Positions 7,062-16,693 are shown, counted from the stretch's first letter. The stretch: 57,315 bases of DNA from Thermoguttaceae bacterium (GCA_017939795.1 JAGBAA010000063.1:1-57315), one strand, 5' to 3'. The notes: a model not told the origin generated them from the letters alone. Numbers and translations are program-made.

Positions 7062-10000
7062 ATGTCCACTGGAACTACCAGAACCAGATCCCAGCGCATG
7101 GCGACCCTTGCGGCCGGAAGTACGCCGTTTCATCGTGCGCTGATCCGATTAAGGCAGAAATCCTTCATTTTCTGTGGTCTGATCTTTGCTCTGGCGTTTA
7201 TCGCATTCGTCATCTCACTTGGAATCTGGAATCCGCCATTTCCCTACTATGAAGGAATGGCCATCAACCGAGATATTGTTGCGCGTGTCCCGTTCGTGAC
7301 CATCGACGCCGCCGAAACGGAGAAGGAAAAACTGCTCGCCGCCAACCGTGTTCCCTATGTGTACGTTCGAAATCGTGCGCCGGAACTTCTCAAGGCGAAT
7401 ATCGATTCCATCTATCGCATCCTGGTCGAAGCATCGGCGGCAGAGTCTTTCGATCAGCTTTCTCCGGAACTCAAGCAGCAGTTCCTTGTGCCGGAGGATT
7501 CCGAAAATTCCGGGATCGAGACAGGAACGGGAAATATCTGGAAGTTTTTGAGAAAAAATTCGGCTCCCGAAGAAACTGGAACCACGGTTCCTGAATCTCC
7601 ACAGGCAGACACGGCATCAGACGATTCTGGACAGACTGCCCGCCCTGCACCGAATCCGTTTTTTCTTTCCAAAGAAGCCGCCGACTCGGCCAAAAATGCT
7701 GACTCCGCCCCAAACGCTGACCCAGCCGAAGACGCTGACCCAGCCAAAGACGCTGACCCAGCCAAAGACGCGGATCCGGCCAAAGACGCGGATCCAGCTA
7801 AAGACGCTGACCCAGCCAAAGACGCTGCCCCAGCCGAAGACGCAGATCCGGCCAAAGACGCGGATCCAGCCGAAGACGCTGACCCAGCCAAAGACGCTGA
7901 CCCAGCTAAAGACGCGGATCCAGCCGAAGACGCTGACCCAGCCGAAGACGCGGCCCCAGCCAAAGACGCGGACCCAGCCGAAGACGCTGACCCAGCCGAA
8001 GACGCTGACCCGGCCGAAGACGCAGATCCAGCTAAAGACGCGGATCCGGCCGAAGATGCGGATCCAGCCGAAGACGCGGATCCAGCCGAAGACGCGGATC
8101 CAGCCGAAGACGCGGATCCAGCCCAAAACGCGGATCCAGCTAAAGACGCAGACCCGGCCAAAGACGCGGATCCAGCCCAAAACGCGGATCCAGCTAAAGA
8201 CGCAGATCCAACCGAAGACGCTGCCCCGGCCGAAGAAGCCGACTCGACCAAAGACGCCGACTCCGCTGGATCCATCATCTCAGAGTCTCATTCTGCGACC
8301 GGTACGAAATCCGGCCAGGAGGAGCCAGAGACGGCAGTTCCCCTTTCGGCAATTCCGTCGGCAGCCCATGGAGGACGCGGAATTTTGCTTCCCTCCGAGT
8401 CCAAAACAGCTTCACCGTCCAGTTCGTCAAAATCGCTCGATCCGATCTCGTTTTCGATGGAGAAATCTCTTCGCGAATTCTGCGACGTTCTCGAAGATAC
8501 GATGCAGCCATTTTTTGATCAGGGCCTGATCCTGGTTTCAGAAGTAAAGGACGACCCCCTTGGACGCGGTCTCCAGCGTCAGATCTCGATCGTGGATTCC
8601 CAGTCCGAGTATCTGAATGAAGAACGAGTTTCGCTTCAGTCCGTAATTCTTGAAGATAATTCCCGGATCCGTGATGCAGTCCGCCAGATCGCAGGACAGG
8701 AAGAGATCGGCGATCAGATCTACTTCTGCATCTGCCGCAACTGGAAATCGAATCTGACTCTGGATTCTACGCTCACGAATCAGGCGATCCAGCAGGCGCG
8801 CGACAGCGTGAAGCCGATCCAGAAAGAGTACCAGATCTCGCAGAGGATCGTGCAGGCACAGGTCCGTGAAAATGCGCTGGTCGGGACGCTTTTGAGTGCC
8901 GACATGGTGAAACTGCTTGAGATCGAGCATGAAGAATGGCTTCAGACCCGCACGATGGATGAAAAGATCCTTCGGTGTGTTTCCGCAAGCATTCTCCTTC
9001 TGATGTGCCTGATCCCGCTCTGGATCTATATTTCGCTGGTCGAATCGCGCATCTTTACGGAGATCCCGCGGCAGATCTTCGTTCTTGCGTTCACCATCGT
9101 GACGCTTTCCGTGACGGTCTGGAGTTCCCTTCTGCCGTCGTTCCCCCGAAGTGTCGGCCTTTTCCCGCTGATCCTTTTCGGGCAGATCCTGACGGTCCAA
9201 TACCAGCGCAGGCTCGGGATCCTTTTCAGCGGAATGCTCCTTCTGTGTCTCTGCATGACGCTCGGCATGAATCAGACGGAAGCACTTTGCTATATCGGGA
9301 TCCTTCTTTCCGCGATCCTTCCGCTGGATCGTCTCCGCGGCAGGATGCAGTTCATCCGGATCGCGATCTTCTCCGCGATCTCCGCGTTCATTCTGTTCCT
9401 TACCGCAGATCTGGTCATGGGAGTTCCGCCGTGTCTGGAGATCGTAAACAAAGCGCTGATCAACAGCCTGCCGATCCTTTTCGCCGGTCTGGTGATCCAA
9501 AGTCTCCTTCCGCTTCTGGAACGGAGTCTTGGGATCCTCTCCGACGTCCGGCTTCTGGAACTCTGCGACGTTTCCAATCCGCTCCTGAATGAATTGGTAA
9601 ATCGTGCGCCGAGTACGTACAGTCACTCGATCGCGCTGGGGACGATCGGCGAAAATGCGGCCGACGCGATCCACGCAAACGGTCTTCTTGTCCGCGCGGC
9701 AGCCTACTACCACGATATCGGCAAGATCTACAAACCGAACTACTATGCGGAAAATCAGACGAACAAAGAGGAAAGTCCGCATCTTTCGCTCGCACCGTCA
9801 ATGAGTACGCTCATCATCATCGCGCACGTGAAAAACGGCGTGGACCTTGCGCGCCAGAATCACATTCCGCAGCAGATCGTGGATCTGATCGATCAGCATC
9901 ACGGCACGACGCTCGTCGCGTACTTCTACCATCAGGCACTGAAACAGTACGAGGCGGAAAAACAGGCTGCGGAAGAGGCTCGCAGACTCTACGAGGAAGC

Positions 10001-10358
10001 GAAAAAAGAGGCGGAAGCCCGCGGTGAAGAATTTCGTGTTCCGCCTCCTCCGATGGAGACGATCCCAGAGGTGGAGGAAGCGTCGTTCCGCTATCCGTGT
10101 CAGCGTCCGCAGTCGAAGGAAGCCGTCGTCCTCATGCTGGCAGACGCGTGCGAAAGTGCGTGTCGGTCTCTGGTCGAACCGACGCCATCCCGAATTGAAG
10201 GGCTGGTCCGGAAAATTTCGCAGGACCGTCTGGAAGACGAACAGTTTGATGAGACGGACATTACGCTTAAGGAACTGCGGATCGTGGAAGACGCAATCAT
10301 CAAGGGGCTGATCTCGTACCATCATGGAAGGATCAAGTATCCGGAAAAAATCAAATAG
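7062..10358 (+). CDS. pgpH: PgpH-type 7TM-HD phosphohydrolase with a giant acidic repeat
   Basis: 1098 residues against about 700-800 for usual family members. Order: TM helix (~37-57), extracytoplasmic domain interrupted by a hexapeptide repeat (~208-403), the rest of that domain, seven TM helices (~640-810) and a cytoplasmic HD domain (~845-1050) with TYSHS, YYHDIGK (about residue 882) and DQHHGTT metal-binding motifs. Proteins of this architecture hydrolyse cyclic di-AMP. A charged coiled insert rich in Glu and Ala sits inside the HD region. It starts 24 bases after phoH and is followed by ybeY, the standard neighbourhood. The enlarged loop is the odd feature: it lies outside the membrane and is made of DPAKDA and DPAEDA units. 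Confidence 0.88.
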   Translation: MSTGTTRTRSQRMATLAAGSTPFHRALIRLRQKSFIFCGLIFALAFIAFVISLGIWNPPFPYYEGMAINRDIVARVPFVTIDAAETEKEKLLAANRVPYVYVRNRAPELLKANIDSIYRILVEASAAESFDQLSPELKQQFLVPEDSENSGIETGTGNIWKFLRKNSAPEETGTTVPESPQADTASDDSGQTARPAPNPFFLSKEAADSAKNADSAPNADPAEDADPAKDADPAKDADPAKDADPAKDADPAKDAAPAEDADPAKDADPAEDADPAKDADPAKDADPAEDADPAEDAAPAKDADPAEDADPAEDADPAEDADPAKDADPAEDADPAEDADPAEDADPAEDADPAQNADPAKDADPAKDADPAQNADPAKDADPTEDAAPAEEADSTKDADSAGSIISESHSATGTKSGQEEPETAVPLSAIPSAAHGGRGILLPSESKTASPSSSSKSLDPISFSMEKSLREFCDVLEDTMQPFFDQGLILVSEVKDDPLGRGLQRQISIVDSQSEYLNEERVSLQSVILEDNSRIRDAVRQIAGQEEIGDQIYFCICRNWKSNLTLDSTLTNQAIQQARDSVKPIQKEYQISQRIVQAQVRENALVGTLLSADMVKLLEIEHEEWLQTRTMDEKILRCVSASILLLMCLIPLWIYISLVESRIFTEIPRQIFVLAFTIVTLSVTVWSSLLPSFPRSVGLFPLILFGQILTVQYQRRLGILFSGMLLLCLCMTLGMNQTEALCYIGILLSAILPLDRLRGRMQFIRIAIFSAISAFILFLTADLVMGVPPCLEIVNKALINSLPILFAGLVIQSLLPLLERSLGILSDVRLLELCDVSNPLLNELVNRAPSTYSHSIALGTIGENAADAIHANGLLVRAAAYYHDIGKIYKPNYYAENQTNKEESPHLSLAPSMSTLIIIAHVKNGVDLARQNHIPQQIVDLIDQHHGTTLVAYFYHQALKQYEAEKQAAEEARRLYEEAKKEAEARGEEFRVPPPPMETIPEVEEASFRYPCQRPQSKEAVVLMLADACESACRSLVEPTPSRIEGLVRKISQDRLEDEQFDETDITLKELRIVEDAIIKGLISYHHGRIKYPEKIK
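7684..8271 (+). repeat. 18-base coding tandem repeat (DPAxDA units)
   Basis: About 30 head-to-tail units of 18 bases encode DPAKDA, DPAEDA and close variants (DPAQNA, APAEDA, DSTKDA). Unit edges are degenerate at synonymous sites, while the middle units are nearly identical, as expected of a minisatellite that expands and contracts in frame. Confidence 0.95.
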
Positions 10359-10460
10359 TTTCCGTATTTTGGACTGGAACTGATTTTGAACCGGTTTCGG
10401 AAAGCGGAAATTTTCAAAATTTTATGGGATCCCGGCGATTCAAACGCTGGGAAACGCAGA

Positions 10461-10931
10461 ATGATCGAAATAGAAATCGCGAATGAACAGGAAGTGCTGG
10501 AGATCTCCGAAGAGCAGATCCGTGCCGCCGTTTTGGCCGTTTTGGCAAAAGATCAGATCCAGGATGCCGAGATGAGCATCGCACTGGTGGATGATCCCAC
10601 GATCCACGGCATCAACCGGCAGTTTTTAAGTCACGATTATCCGACGGACGTCATTTCATTCCCGCTTTCCGATTCTCCGGAAAAACTCGAAGGGGAGATC
10701 GTCCTGAGCGTCGATACCGCGATCCGGGAAGCCGGGAAGGTCGAGGGCGTCTGGGACGCACAGAAAGAGGTCCTGCTTTACGTCATTCACGGGACGCTGC
10801 ATCTGATCGGATTTGACGATCACGATGAGGAAGACCTGGTCGAAATGCGCCGCGGAGAGGTCGAATGTCTCCGAGCGATCGGCATTGAGCCGCCCGAGGG
10901 ACTGCATGACCGTGACGGAGAGGAGGCGTGA
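10461..10931 (+). CDS. ybeY: endoribonuclease YbeY
   Basis: 156 residues. The zinc-binding signature is HGTLHLIGFDDH (H110, H114, H121), the form with one extra Asp before the last His. Further family features are FLSHDYPTDVISFP in the centre and GEIVLSVDTA. YbeY matures 16S rRNA 3-prime ends and acts in late 30S quality control. Start set at the ATG at 10461 (GGGAAA upstream) rather than an upstream in-frame codon at 10386, because similarity begins at MIEIEI. About 100 bases separate it from the HD gene and the next gene overlaps its stop region. Confidence 0.93.
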   Translation: MIEIEIANEQEVLEISEEQIRAAVLAVLAKDQIQDAEMSIALVDDPTIHGINRQFLSHDYPTDVISFPLSDSPEKLEGEIVLSVDTAIREAGKVEGVWDAQKEVLLYVIHGTLHLIGFDDHDEEDLVEMRRGEVECLRAIGIEPPEGLHDRDGEEA

Positions 10932-10933
10932 GC

Positions 10934-12265
10934 ATGAGCTGGATCTTTTTGACTCTCTGCCTGGTCCTGCTTCTTTTTTCGATCGCGTGCCGGGCGCTTC
11001 ATGAGTATGTGCGTCACGATCTGGAACGGCTCTGCCAGCAGAAAGACACGGAATCGTATTATGCGTTCATCATCGCGCACTATGTCGAGATCCGTCATGG
11101 TTTCGAGATGATCCGGAGCATCCTTCTTTTTACGGTCCCGATCCTGGCGTTTCGTGAAGTCGGAATTCAGCCGCTCCTTCCGGAAGAAGCGGCTGCATCC
11201 GCCGGAAGTGATTCGGAACTGACGAGCTGTATGCAATTTCTGCTTACGATGCTTCCGTACTTTTTCCTCTACATTTCGTGCCGATACTGGATCCCCAGAC
11301 CGCTTGGCGACCTGTACGCGACGAAGATCGTTTACCGATTCTTTCCATTCTTTCGATTCATCGCTTTTTTTGCGCTTCCGATGATCTGGCTCGGTGATTT
11401 TGTAGAGATCATCATTCAGCGTCTCGCCGGCGTCACGAAAACGGAGCTGGACGAAGAAGAGGATCTTCAGGAAGACATTCGTTCCATCGTTGCGGAGGGA
11501 CACCGTGACGGATTCATCGACACCACAGCCCGAACGATGATCGACCGGATCATTCATCTGGACGACGCGCACACTTCGACCATCATGACGCCGCGAACTG
11601 AGATGCAGTGCATTTCCAATCAGGATTCATGGGAGGAGATGCTTCAGTTCGTCAACGAGACGCAGCTTTCGCGCATTCCGGTCTTTGGCGAAAACCGCGA
11701 TGATATTCGGGGGATCCTTTTCAGTAAAGACCTGCTCGAGTGTATGATGCCCGGCCATTCGTTTGAATCGGAAAAATGGGCAGAGGAAGGAAATCTGCAT
11801 CCTCCGATCTTTGTGCCGGAGACGAAGAAGGTCAACTCGCTGCTTCAGGAATTTCTTCAGTCCCACAATCATTTCGCCATCGTTCTGGATGAGTACGGCG
11901 GTGTGTCCGGTGTCGTGACGCTGGAGGATATTCTGGAAGAGATCGTCGGCGAGATCACAGACGAGACAGACGACGCACCTTCGGAAGAGATTCACATTGC
12001 GGATGACGGGACGGTGGAAGTCTTCGGCCGGGTCCACATCGATGAGCTGAATGCCCAACTGCACACGGAATTTGCGTCGGAAGGCGGTTTCGAAACGATC
12101 GGCGGTTTCATCCTGACGCGGCTGGGGCGTGTTCCGCAGGCGGGTGAGGAGATCGACGCGGACGGCACTCGGCTGATCGTGCTGGAAGCGACACCGAGAA
12201 AGATCGAAAAGATACGGATCGTGCTTTCATCTCAGGAGCAGGAGACCGAAAAAACGCAGAACTGA
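10934..12265 (+). CDS. CNNM/CorC-type membrane protein with CBS pair
   Basis: 443 residues. An N-terminal membrane domain (several helices within 1-160, DUF21 type), then two CBS domains (about 200-330, with MTPRTEM and DEYGGVSGVVTLEDILEEIVGEI) and a C-terminal CorC/HlyC-associated domain (GRVHIDELN, GGFETIGGFILTRLGRVP). Relatives are Mg2+/Co2+ efflux-related proteins long annotated as hemolysin-like. The ATG at 10934 is seven bases after AGGAGG; a GTG six bases earlier is too close to that site. It begins three bases after the ybeY stop, so the two are translationally coupled. Confidence 0.9.
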   Translation: MSWIFLTLCLVLLLFSIACRALHEYVRHDLERLCQQKDTESYYAFIIAHYVEIRHGFEMIRSILLFTVPILAFREVGIQPLLPEEAAASAGSDSELTSCMQFLLTMLPYFFLYISCRYWIPRPLGDLYATKIVYRFFPFFRFIAFFALPMIWLGDFVEIIIQRLAGVTKTELDEEEDLQEDIRSIVAEGHRDGFIDTTARTMIDRIIHLDDAHTSTIMTPRTEMQCISNQDSWEEMLQFVNETQLSRIPVFGENRDDIRGILFSKDLLECMMPGHSFESEKWAEEGNLHPPIFVPETKKVNSLLQEFLQSHNHFAIVLDEYGGVSGVVTLEDILEEIVGEITDETDDAPSEEIHIADDGTVEVFGRVHIDELNAQLHTEFASEGGFETIGGFILTRLGRVPQAGEEIDADGTRLIVLEATPRKIEKIRIVLSSQEQETEKTQN

Positions 12266-12277
12266 CGGTTTGAGGGA

Positions 12278-12841
12278 ATGGAGGAACACTTGACGGAAAA
12301 AAATTTGGACCGGAACGCAATGGATCCAAAGGAAAAAGAGCGAAAGATCCTGGAAGAATCGGCACTCCCGGAGTTTGAGATCCCGGAGACCGGCCGGGCG
12401 GCGGGGATCGATTTTGGAACGGTACGGATCGGGATTGCGGTCTGTGATCCCGAGCGGCGTATCGCCAGTCCGTGGGAGAACTACACACGGCGCAGTCCGC
12501 GGCTTGATGCCCAATTTTTTCGTCAGCTGGTTCAGGAAGACCGCGTCACGCTCTTTGTCGTGGGACTCCCGCTTTATCCCAGCGGTGACGAAAGCGAAAA
12601 ATCCCTTCAGGCACGGCAGTTTGGGAAATGGCTCTGGGAAACGACGCAGGTCCCGGTCGTCTTTTTCGATGAACGTTATTCTTCCCGTTTTGCGGATGAG
12701 CTGATGGGAATGGCATCGCTGACGCAGAAACAGCGTAAAGCCCGGCGCGACAAACTCGCAGCCTACGTCATCCTTTCTGCGTGGATGGAGACGGACCGAA
12801 GAAACTGCACTGCGGGGACTTCTGCAGGTGCTTTGGAATGA
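12278..12841 (+). CDS. ruvX: Holliday-junction resolvase-like RuvX/YqgF
   Basis: 187 residues with a ~35-residue Glu/Lys-rich N-terminal extension. Core motifs: GIDFGTVRIGIAV (catalytic Asp region), VVGLPLYPSGDES, FFDERYSS and RRDKLAAYVIL. The family is an RNase-H-fold nuclease implicated in pre-16S rRNA processing, matching ybeY upstream. It starts 12 bases after the CNNM gene. Start uncertain: the ATG at 12278 sits very close to GAGG, while a TTG at 12290 has GGAGG at ideal spacing. Confidence 0.87.
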   Translation: MEEHLTEKNLDRNAMDPKEKERKILEESALPEFEIPETGRAAGIDFGTVRIGIAVCDPERRIASPWENYTRRSPRLDAQFFRQLVQEDRVTLFVVGLPLYPSGDESEKSLQARQFGKWLWETTQVPVVFFDERYSSRFADELMGMASLTQKQRKARRDKLAAYVILSAWMETDRRNCTAGTSAGALE

Positions 12842-12849
12842 ATGCCGGT

Positions 12850-13015
12850 TTGCATCACGCCTGTCTGACGTTGAAATTTCGCAGAAACGTACGGAGATGA
12901 AAGGACTGGAATGCGTCCTGACACGAAATTCACGGAATGTGCGAAAAAACACAAAAGTGAATTTTAAAATTTTTTCATGAATTTCGTGTTTCTACCCTCT
13001 GAGATTTTCAGTGGT
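12850..13015 (-). repeat. dispersed repeat R1, copy A (reverse orientation)
   Basis: Read on the minus strand from 13015, it starts CCACTGAAAA and contains TTTTTTCGCACATTCCGTGA and TTTCGTGTCAG, matching copies at 31423-31626 and 49898-50100 in order. A further R1-like fragment in the opposite direction follows at about 13173-13230 (GTGTTTCTGCGGATTTTCTG). Confidence 0.75.
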
Positions 13016-13172
13016 TGAGATTTTCGGCGCAAGCGGTCCCACGCGCGATTTCACTCTTCGGGAGAAATCTGGCTGCCCGTCATCTCATGAACGCTCGCGA
13101 GAGAGGAACATTTTGAAAATCGTTCCTCCCTCAGGCTCCCTCTTCAAAAACTTTTTGATGCTTTTGTGTATT
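13010..13172 (+). repeat. dispersed repeat R2, copy A
   Basis: About 160 bases nearly identical to 31622-31788. It contains two hairpins: one at 13047-13069 around a CTCTTCGGGAG core, and one around 13100-13132 (GAGGAAC and GTTCCTC arms). No open frame is conserved between copies, so it is a structured non-coding element. Together with R1 it fills most of the gap between ruvX and nrdJ. Confidence 0.8.
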
Positions 13173-13256
13173 TGGTTTCTTTTGGTGCCTTTCGTGTTCC
13201 CTTTCCGTGTGTTTCTGCGGATTTTCTGTAATTGTACGCAGCTGCCGGATGAACCA

Positions 13257-13300
13257 AAAGAAAAGGCCGTTTTGTTCGAAAATACAGGAACAAAACGGCC
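13257..13300 (-). terminator. terminator of nrdJ
   Basis: A perfect 13-base stem (GGCCGTTTTGTTC at 13265-13277 with its complement at 13288-13300), followed on the minus strand by TTTT-C-TTTT. Confidence 0.9.
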
Positions 13301-13318
13301 AACTCTCAAAATTTTACA

Positions 13319-16300
13319 TCAGGAACATCCGCTCGTGGAACCGCAGACATGGCAGAGATAGCAGCTGCCGTTTCGGACCATCACAGAACCGCAATTGCTG
13401 CAGGCCGGCGCATCGTCCTGGAATCCCTCAAACATTCGAATACGGTCATTTTCGATCTGGAATTCCGTGTCGTCCTCTTCTTCCTGAAGAACGGAAGTCC
13501 CCAGAGAAAGCGCACTGGAACTCTCGATCAGGTTCGCATTCGGCGTCCTGGCGGCACGCTTGCGTTCACGTTCCCGGTAAAAATTTTCGACCTGAAGTCC
13601 AAACGGGATCTTCTGGCTGGAAGATTTTGCCTGCGCCATTCCGCTCACCGAAGTCTCCGCGTTTTTCGAAGCATCCGTGTTCTCTCCGGACGTACCGGCA
13701 GTTTCTGAAACGGAAGTTTTCGGCATTTCCGAAACCTCGGAACGTTCCTTTTCTTCCTGAAAGGAAACGGGACCTGCTTTCCGGTCGGTACTGTCTGCCT
13801 GCGTGTCCTGATCGATGGGCAGATGAGGCGTCTTCTTTGCAGACTGGAACCCGCTTCCTTCATGAGGCACGCCATTTTCATGACCGTCGGCAGGACGATT
13901 CAGGAACGTGATCCCGAGCCAGCGGAAAATGTAGTCCACGATGCTCTTTGCGATGCGGATATCCGGATTCTTCGTCGCTCCCATCGGCTCAAAGCGCGTG
14001 TGCGAGAATTTATTCACGTACACTTCAAGCGGAACACCATACTGGAGACTCATCGAGATCGCCGTCCCGAAGCAGTCCATCAGACCTCCAATCGTGCTTC
14101 CTTCCTTGGCCATCGTGATGAAAACTTCTCCGGGATTGCCGTCAGGATACTGACCGACAGTCACGTACCCCTCATGACCCGCGATACTGAATTTATGCGT
14201 GATCGAGGAACGGGTATCCGGAAGACGATGACGGCGCGGTTTGTAGACGACCTTTTCGCGGGAAGTATCTTTTTTCGCCGTTTCTTTTTTGTCCTCTTCG
14301 CGGGCAGTGGAAAGGACCTGCATTCCCTTGGAGCCGTCACGGTAGATCGCGACAGCTTTCAGCCCCAGTTTCCACGCTTCGATGTACGCTTCGTAAATGT
14401 CTTTTTCTGTCGCGTCTTTCGGAAGGTTGACCGTCTTGGAGATCGCCCCGGAAAGGAACGGCTGCGCGGCCGCCATCATGCGGATGTGCGCCTGCCAGGG
14501 GATGAAACGGGTACCGTTGCGCGGCTGGAACGCACAGTCGAAGACCGGGAGATGTTCCGGAAGCAGATTTGCGGCACCTTCGATCGTGTCTTCTTTGTCG
14601 ATGTACGCCAAAATCGAATCAATGTCTTCCTGACCGTATCCCAGACGCTTGAGAGCCAGCGGGACCGTCCGGTTTACGAGTTTCATGAAACCGCCGCCGG
14701 CGAGCTGCTTGTACTTGACCAGCGCAATGTCCGGCTCGATCCCCGTCGTATCGCAGTCCATCATGAAGCTGATCGTCCCGGTCGGCGCGAGGACCGTCGC
14801 CTGTGCGTTTCGGAATCCGTACCGTTTGCCGTTGCTCAGCACTTCGTCCCAGATCCTGCGGGCACTTTCACGAAGGTAGCGCGGCGCACTGTGGATCTTT
14901 TCCACTTCCTCCCAGTGCATCCCCATGACGTTCAGCATATCTTCGCGGTTCTTTTCAAATTCGTCAAAGGTGCCGACCGCCCGCGCAAGCTCCACGCTCG
15001 TCCGGTTTGCCGCACCGTGCATGATGGCCGTCACGGCACCGCAGATACCGCGGCCCTCATCCGAATCGTACGGAAGACCGAGTGCCATGAGAAGACTTCC
15101 AATGTTCGAAAAACCGAGACCGATCGGACGGTATTTGTGGCTGTTCGCCGCGATCTTCTGCGTCGGATAGCTGCCGCGGTCCACGATGATGTCCTGCGCA
15201 ATGAACATGATCCGGCAGGCGGCTGCAAAACGTTCGATGTCGAGGATCCCCGTCTCTTCATCAAAGAAGCGCATCAGGTTGATGCTCGCCAGGTTGCACG
15301 CGGAATTATCCAGGAACATGTACTCAGAGCACGGGTTCGAGGCGTTGATCCGACCCGATTTCGGGCAGGTGTGCCATCGGTTGATCGTCGTGTCGTACTG
15401 AACGCCCGGGTCGCCGCAGAGCCACGTTCCCTGCGAGAGTTTTCGAAGAACTTCACGTGCCGGGAAGGAAGGACCGGCTTTTGACGGATCCGTGACCCAG
15501 TGCGTATGCCATTCTTTATCCTCAAGGACAGCATTCATGAAATCATCCGTCAGACGAACAGAAAGATTGGCATTCTGGAACATGGTGGAACTGTACGCAC
15601 CGTCGTAGTCGTAGCCGTTCGCCATGAGCAGTTTCGCCTTCGCTTCTTCCTTCACCTTGCATTCGATGAAGTCCATGATATCCGGGTGCCAGACCTTCAG
15701 AGACTGCATTTTGGCGGCACGACGGGTCTTTCCTCCGGATTTCACGACCGCTGCGATCTGATCGTAAACGCGCATGAAAGAAAGCGGACCGGAAGGACGT
15801 CCGCCGCCCGACAGTTTTTCACGGCAGCTGCGAAGCGTCGAGAGGTCCGTGCCCGTGCCAGAACCAAATTTGAAAAGCATCGCTTCACTGCGGGCCAGCT
15901 CCATGATGTCTTCCATATTGTCTTCGACACTCTGAATGAAGCAGGCGGATCCCTGAGGATATTCGTAGGAGTTTTCCGGCTGCTCGATCATCTTCGTCTG
16001 ACGGTTCCACGCCCAGTTGCACTGCGCGCCCTGAATATGGTACTGCGTGAAAAGCCCGACGTTGAACCAGACCGGACTGTTGAACGCCGTCATCTGATGA
16101 AGCGAAAGATACGTCAGGTCGCGATAGAAATTCTCGGCATCCGTTTCCGACGCAAAGTATCCGTCTTCCTTCCCCCAATCCGTGATCGTGCGCGTCACGC
16201 GGTGGATCAGCTGACGAACACTATGCTCGCGCTGCGGAGTTCCGTTTTCGCCAAAGAAATACTTGCTCGCGACGACATTCGTAGCCAGCTGGCTCCACTG

Positions 16301-16477
16301 GACCGGAAATTCGCAGTTTTTCTGCTCAAAAATGAGTTCCCCTTTGTCTCCTTTGATCTGAGCCGTCCGCAGTTCCCACGTCACGGTATCGAAGGGATCC
16401 GCAACATCTTCCGGACAAAAAATGGGTGAAATGTGAAGTTTGGAAACGATAGAATCCTGCAAAGGGACCTGGGACAT
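13319..16477 (-). CDS. nrdJ: vitamin B12-dependent ribonucleotide reductase (class II)
   Basis: 1052 residues, the long NrdJ form. It reduces ribonucleotides to deoxyribonucleotides using adenosylcobalamin, with or without oxygen. Seen: the N-terminal QCNWAWN region, NPCSEYMFLDNSACNLASINL with the active-site Cys/Glu pattern, LAPTGTISFMMDCDTTGIEPD, and a C-terminal Cys-rich tail with CSNCGSVMVRNGSCYLCHVCG typical of long NrdJ, probably zinc-binding. A low-complexity Ser/Thr/Glu linker lies at about 850-960. CAGGAG precedes the ATG. The gene is monocistronic with its own terminator. Two NrdR-box-like palindromes lie about 220-260 bases upstream. Confidence 0.95.
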   Translation of the reverse strand: MSQVPLQDSIVSKLHISPIFCPEDVADPFDTVTWELRTAQIKGDKGELIFEQKNCEFPVQWSQLATNVVASKYFFGENGTPQREHSVRQLIHRVTRTITDWGKEDGYFASETDAENFYRDLTYLSLHQMTAFNSPVWFNVGLFTQYHIQGAQCNWAWNRQTKMIEQPENSYEYPQGSACFIQSVEDNMEDIMELARSEAMLFKFGSGTGTDLSTLRSCREKLSGGGRPSGPLSFMRVYDQIAAVVKSGGKTRRAAKMQSLKVWHPDIMDFIECKVKEEAKAKLLMANGYDYDGAYSSTMFQNANLSVRLTDDFMNAVLEDKEWHTHWVTDPSKAGPSFPAREVLRKLSQGTWLCGDPGVQYDTTINRWHTCPKSGRINASNPCSEYMFLDNSACNLASINLMRFFDEETGILDIERFAAACRIMFIAQDIIVDRGSYPTQKIAANSHKYRPIGLGFSNIGSLLMALGLPYDSDEGRGICGAVTAIMHGAANRTSVELARAVGTFDEFEKNREDMLNVMGMHWEEVEKIHSAPRYLRESARRIWDEVLSNGKRYGFRNAQATVLAPTGTISFMMDCDTTGIEPDIALVKYKQLAGGGFMKLVNRTVPLALKRLGYGQEDIDSILAYIDKEDTIEGAANLLPEHLPVFDCAFQPRNGTRFIPWQAHIRMMAAAQPFLSGAISKTVNLPKDATEKDIYEAYIEAWKLGLKAVAIYRDGSKGMQVLSTAREEDKKETAKKDTSREKVVYKPRRHRLPDTRSSITHKFSIAGHEGYVTVGQYPDGNPGEVFITMAKEGSTIGGLMDCFGTAISMSLQYGVPLEVYVNKFSHTRFEPMGATKNPDIRIAKSIVDYIFRWLGITFLNRPADGHENGVPHEGSGFQSAKKTPHLPIDQDTQADSTDRKAGPVSFQEEKERSEVSEMPKTSVSETAGTSGENTDASKNAETSVSGMAQAKSSSQKIPFGLQVENFYRERERKRAARTPNANLIESSSALSLGTSVLQEEEDDTEFQIENDRIRMFEGFQDDAPACSNCGSVMVRNGSCYLCHVCGSTSGCS

Positions 16478-16693
16478 AAAAACTCCTGACCTTTTATCGA
16501 ATCCGCAAAAGCGGGAAATGCCTGTTCATATTCTGCCGCTCATCTTCGCCATCCTTCCGGGTATATTCCGTTGATGCATGAAACGGATCCCCAAAACTCA
16601 AAAGGAAGACAAAAACTTCTCCTGAACCTCTGCTGACCCCAGCAGAACGCAGAATCTGAAATCTTGCGAAATTTGCCGGCAACGAAATCCTAA

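Noticed and set aside
7454..8529. Long open frames on both strands across the DPAxDA repeat (270-280 codons)
   Set aside because: An 18-base repeat without stops is open in several frames; they encode only low-complexity repeats and lack ribosome sites.
13011..13361. Open frames within the R1/R2 repeats
   Set aside because: The frames are not conserved between repeat copies, which differ by indels while keeping hairpins.
16478..16693. Cobalamin riboswitch before nrdJ
   Set aside because: No conserved B12-box or matching pseudoknot elements could be seen on the minus strand.
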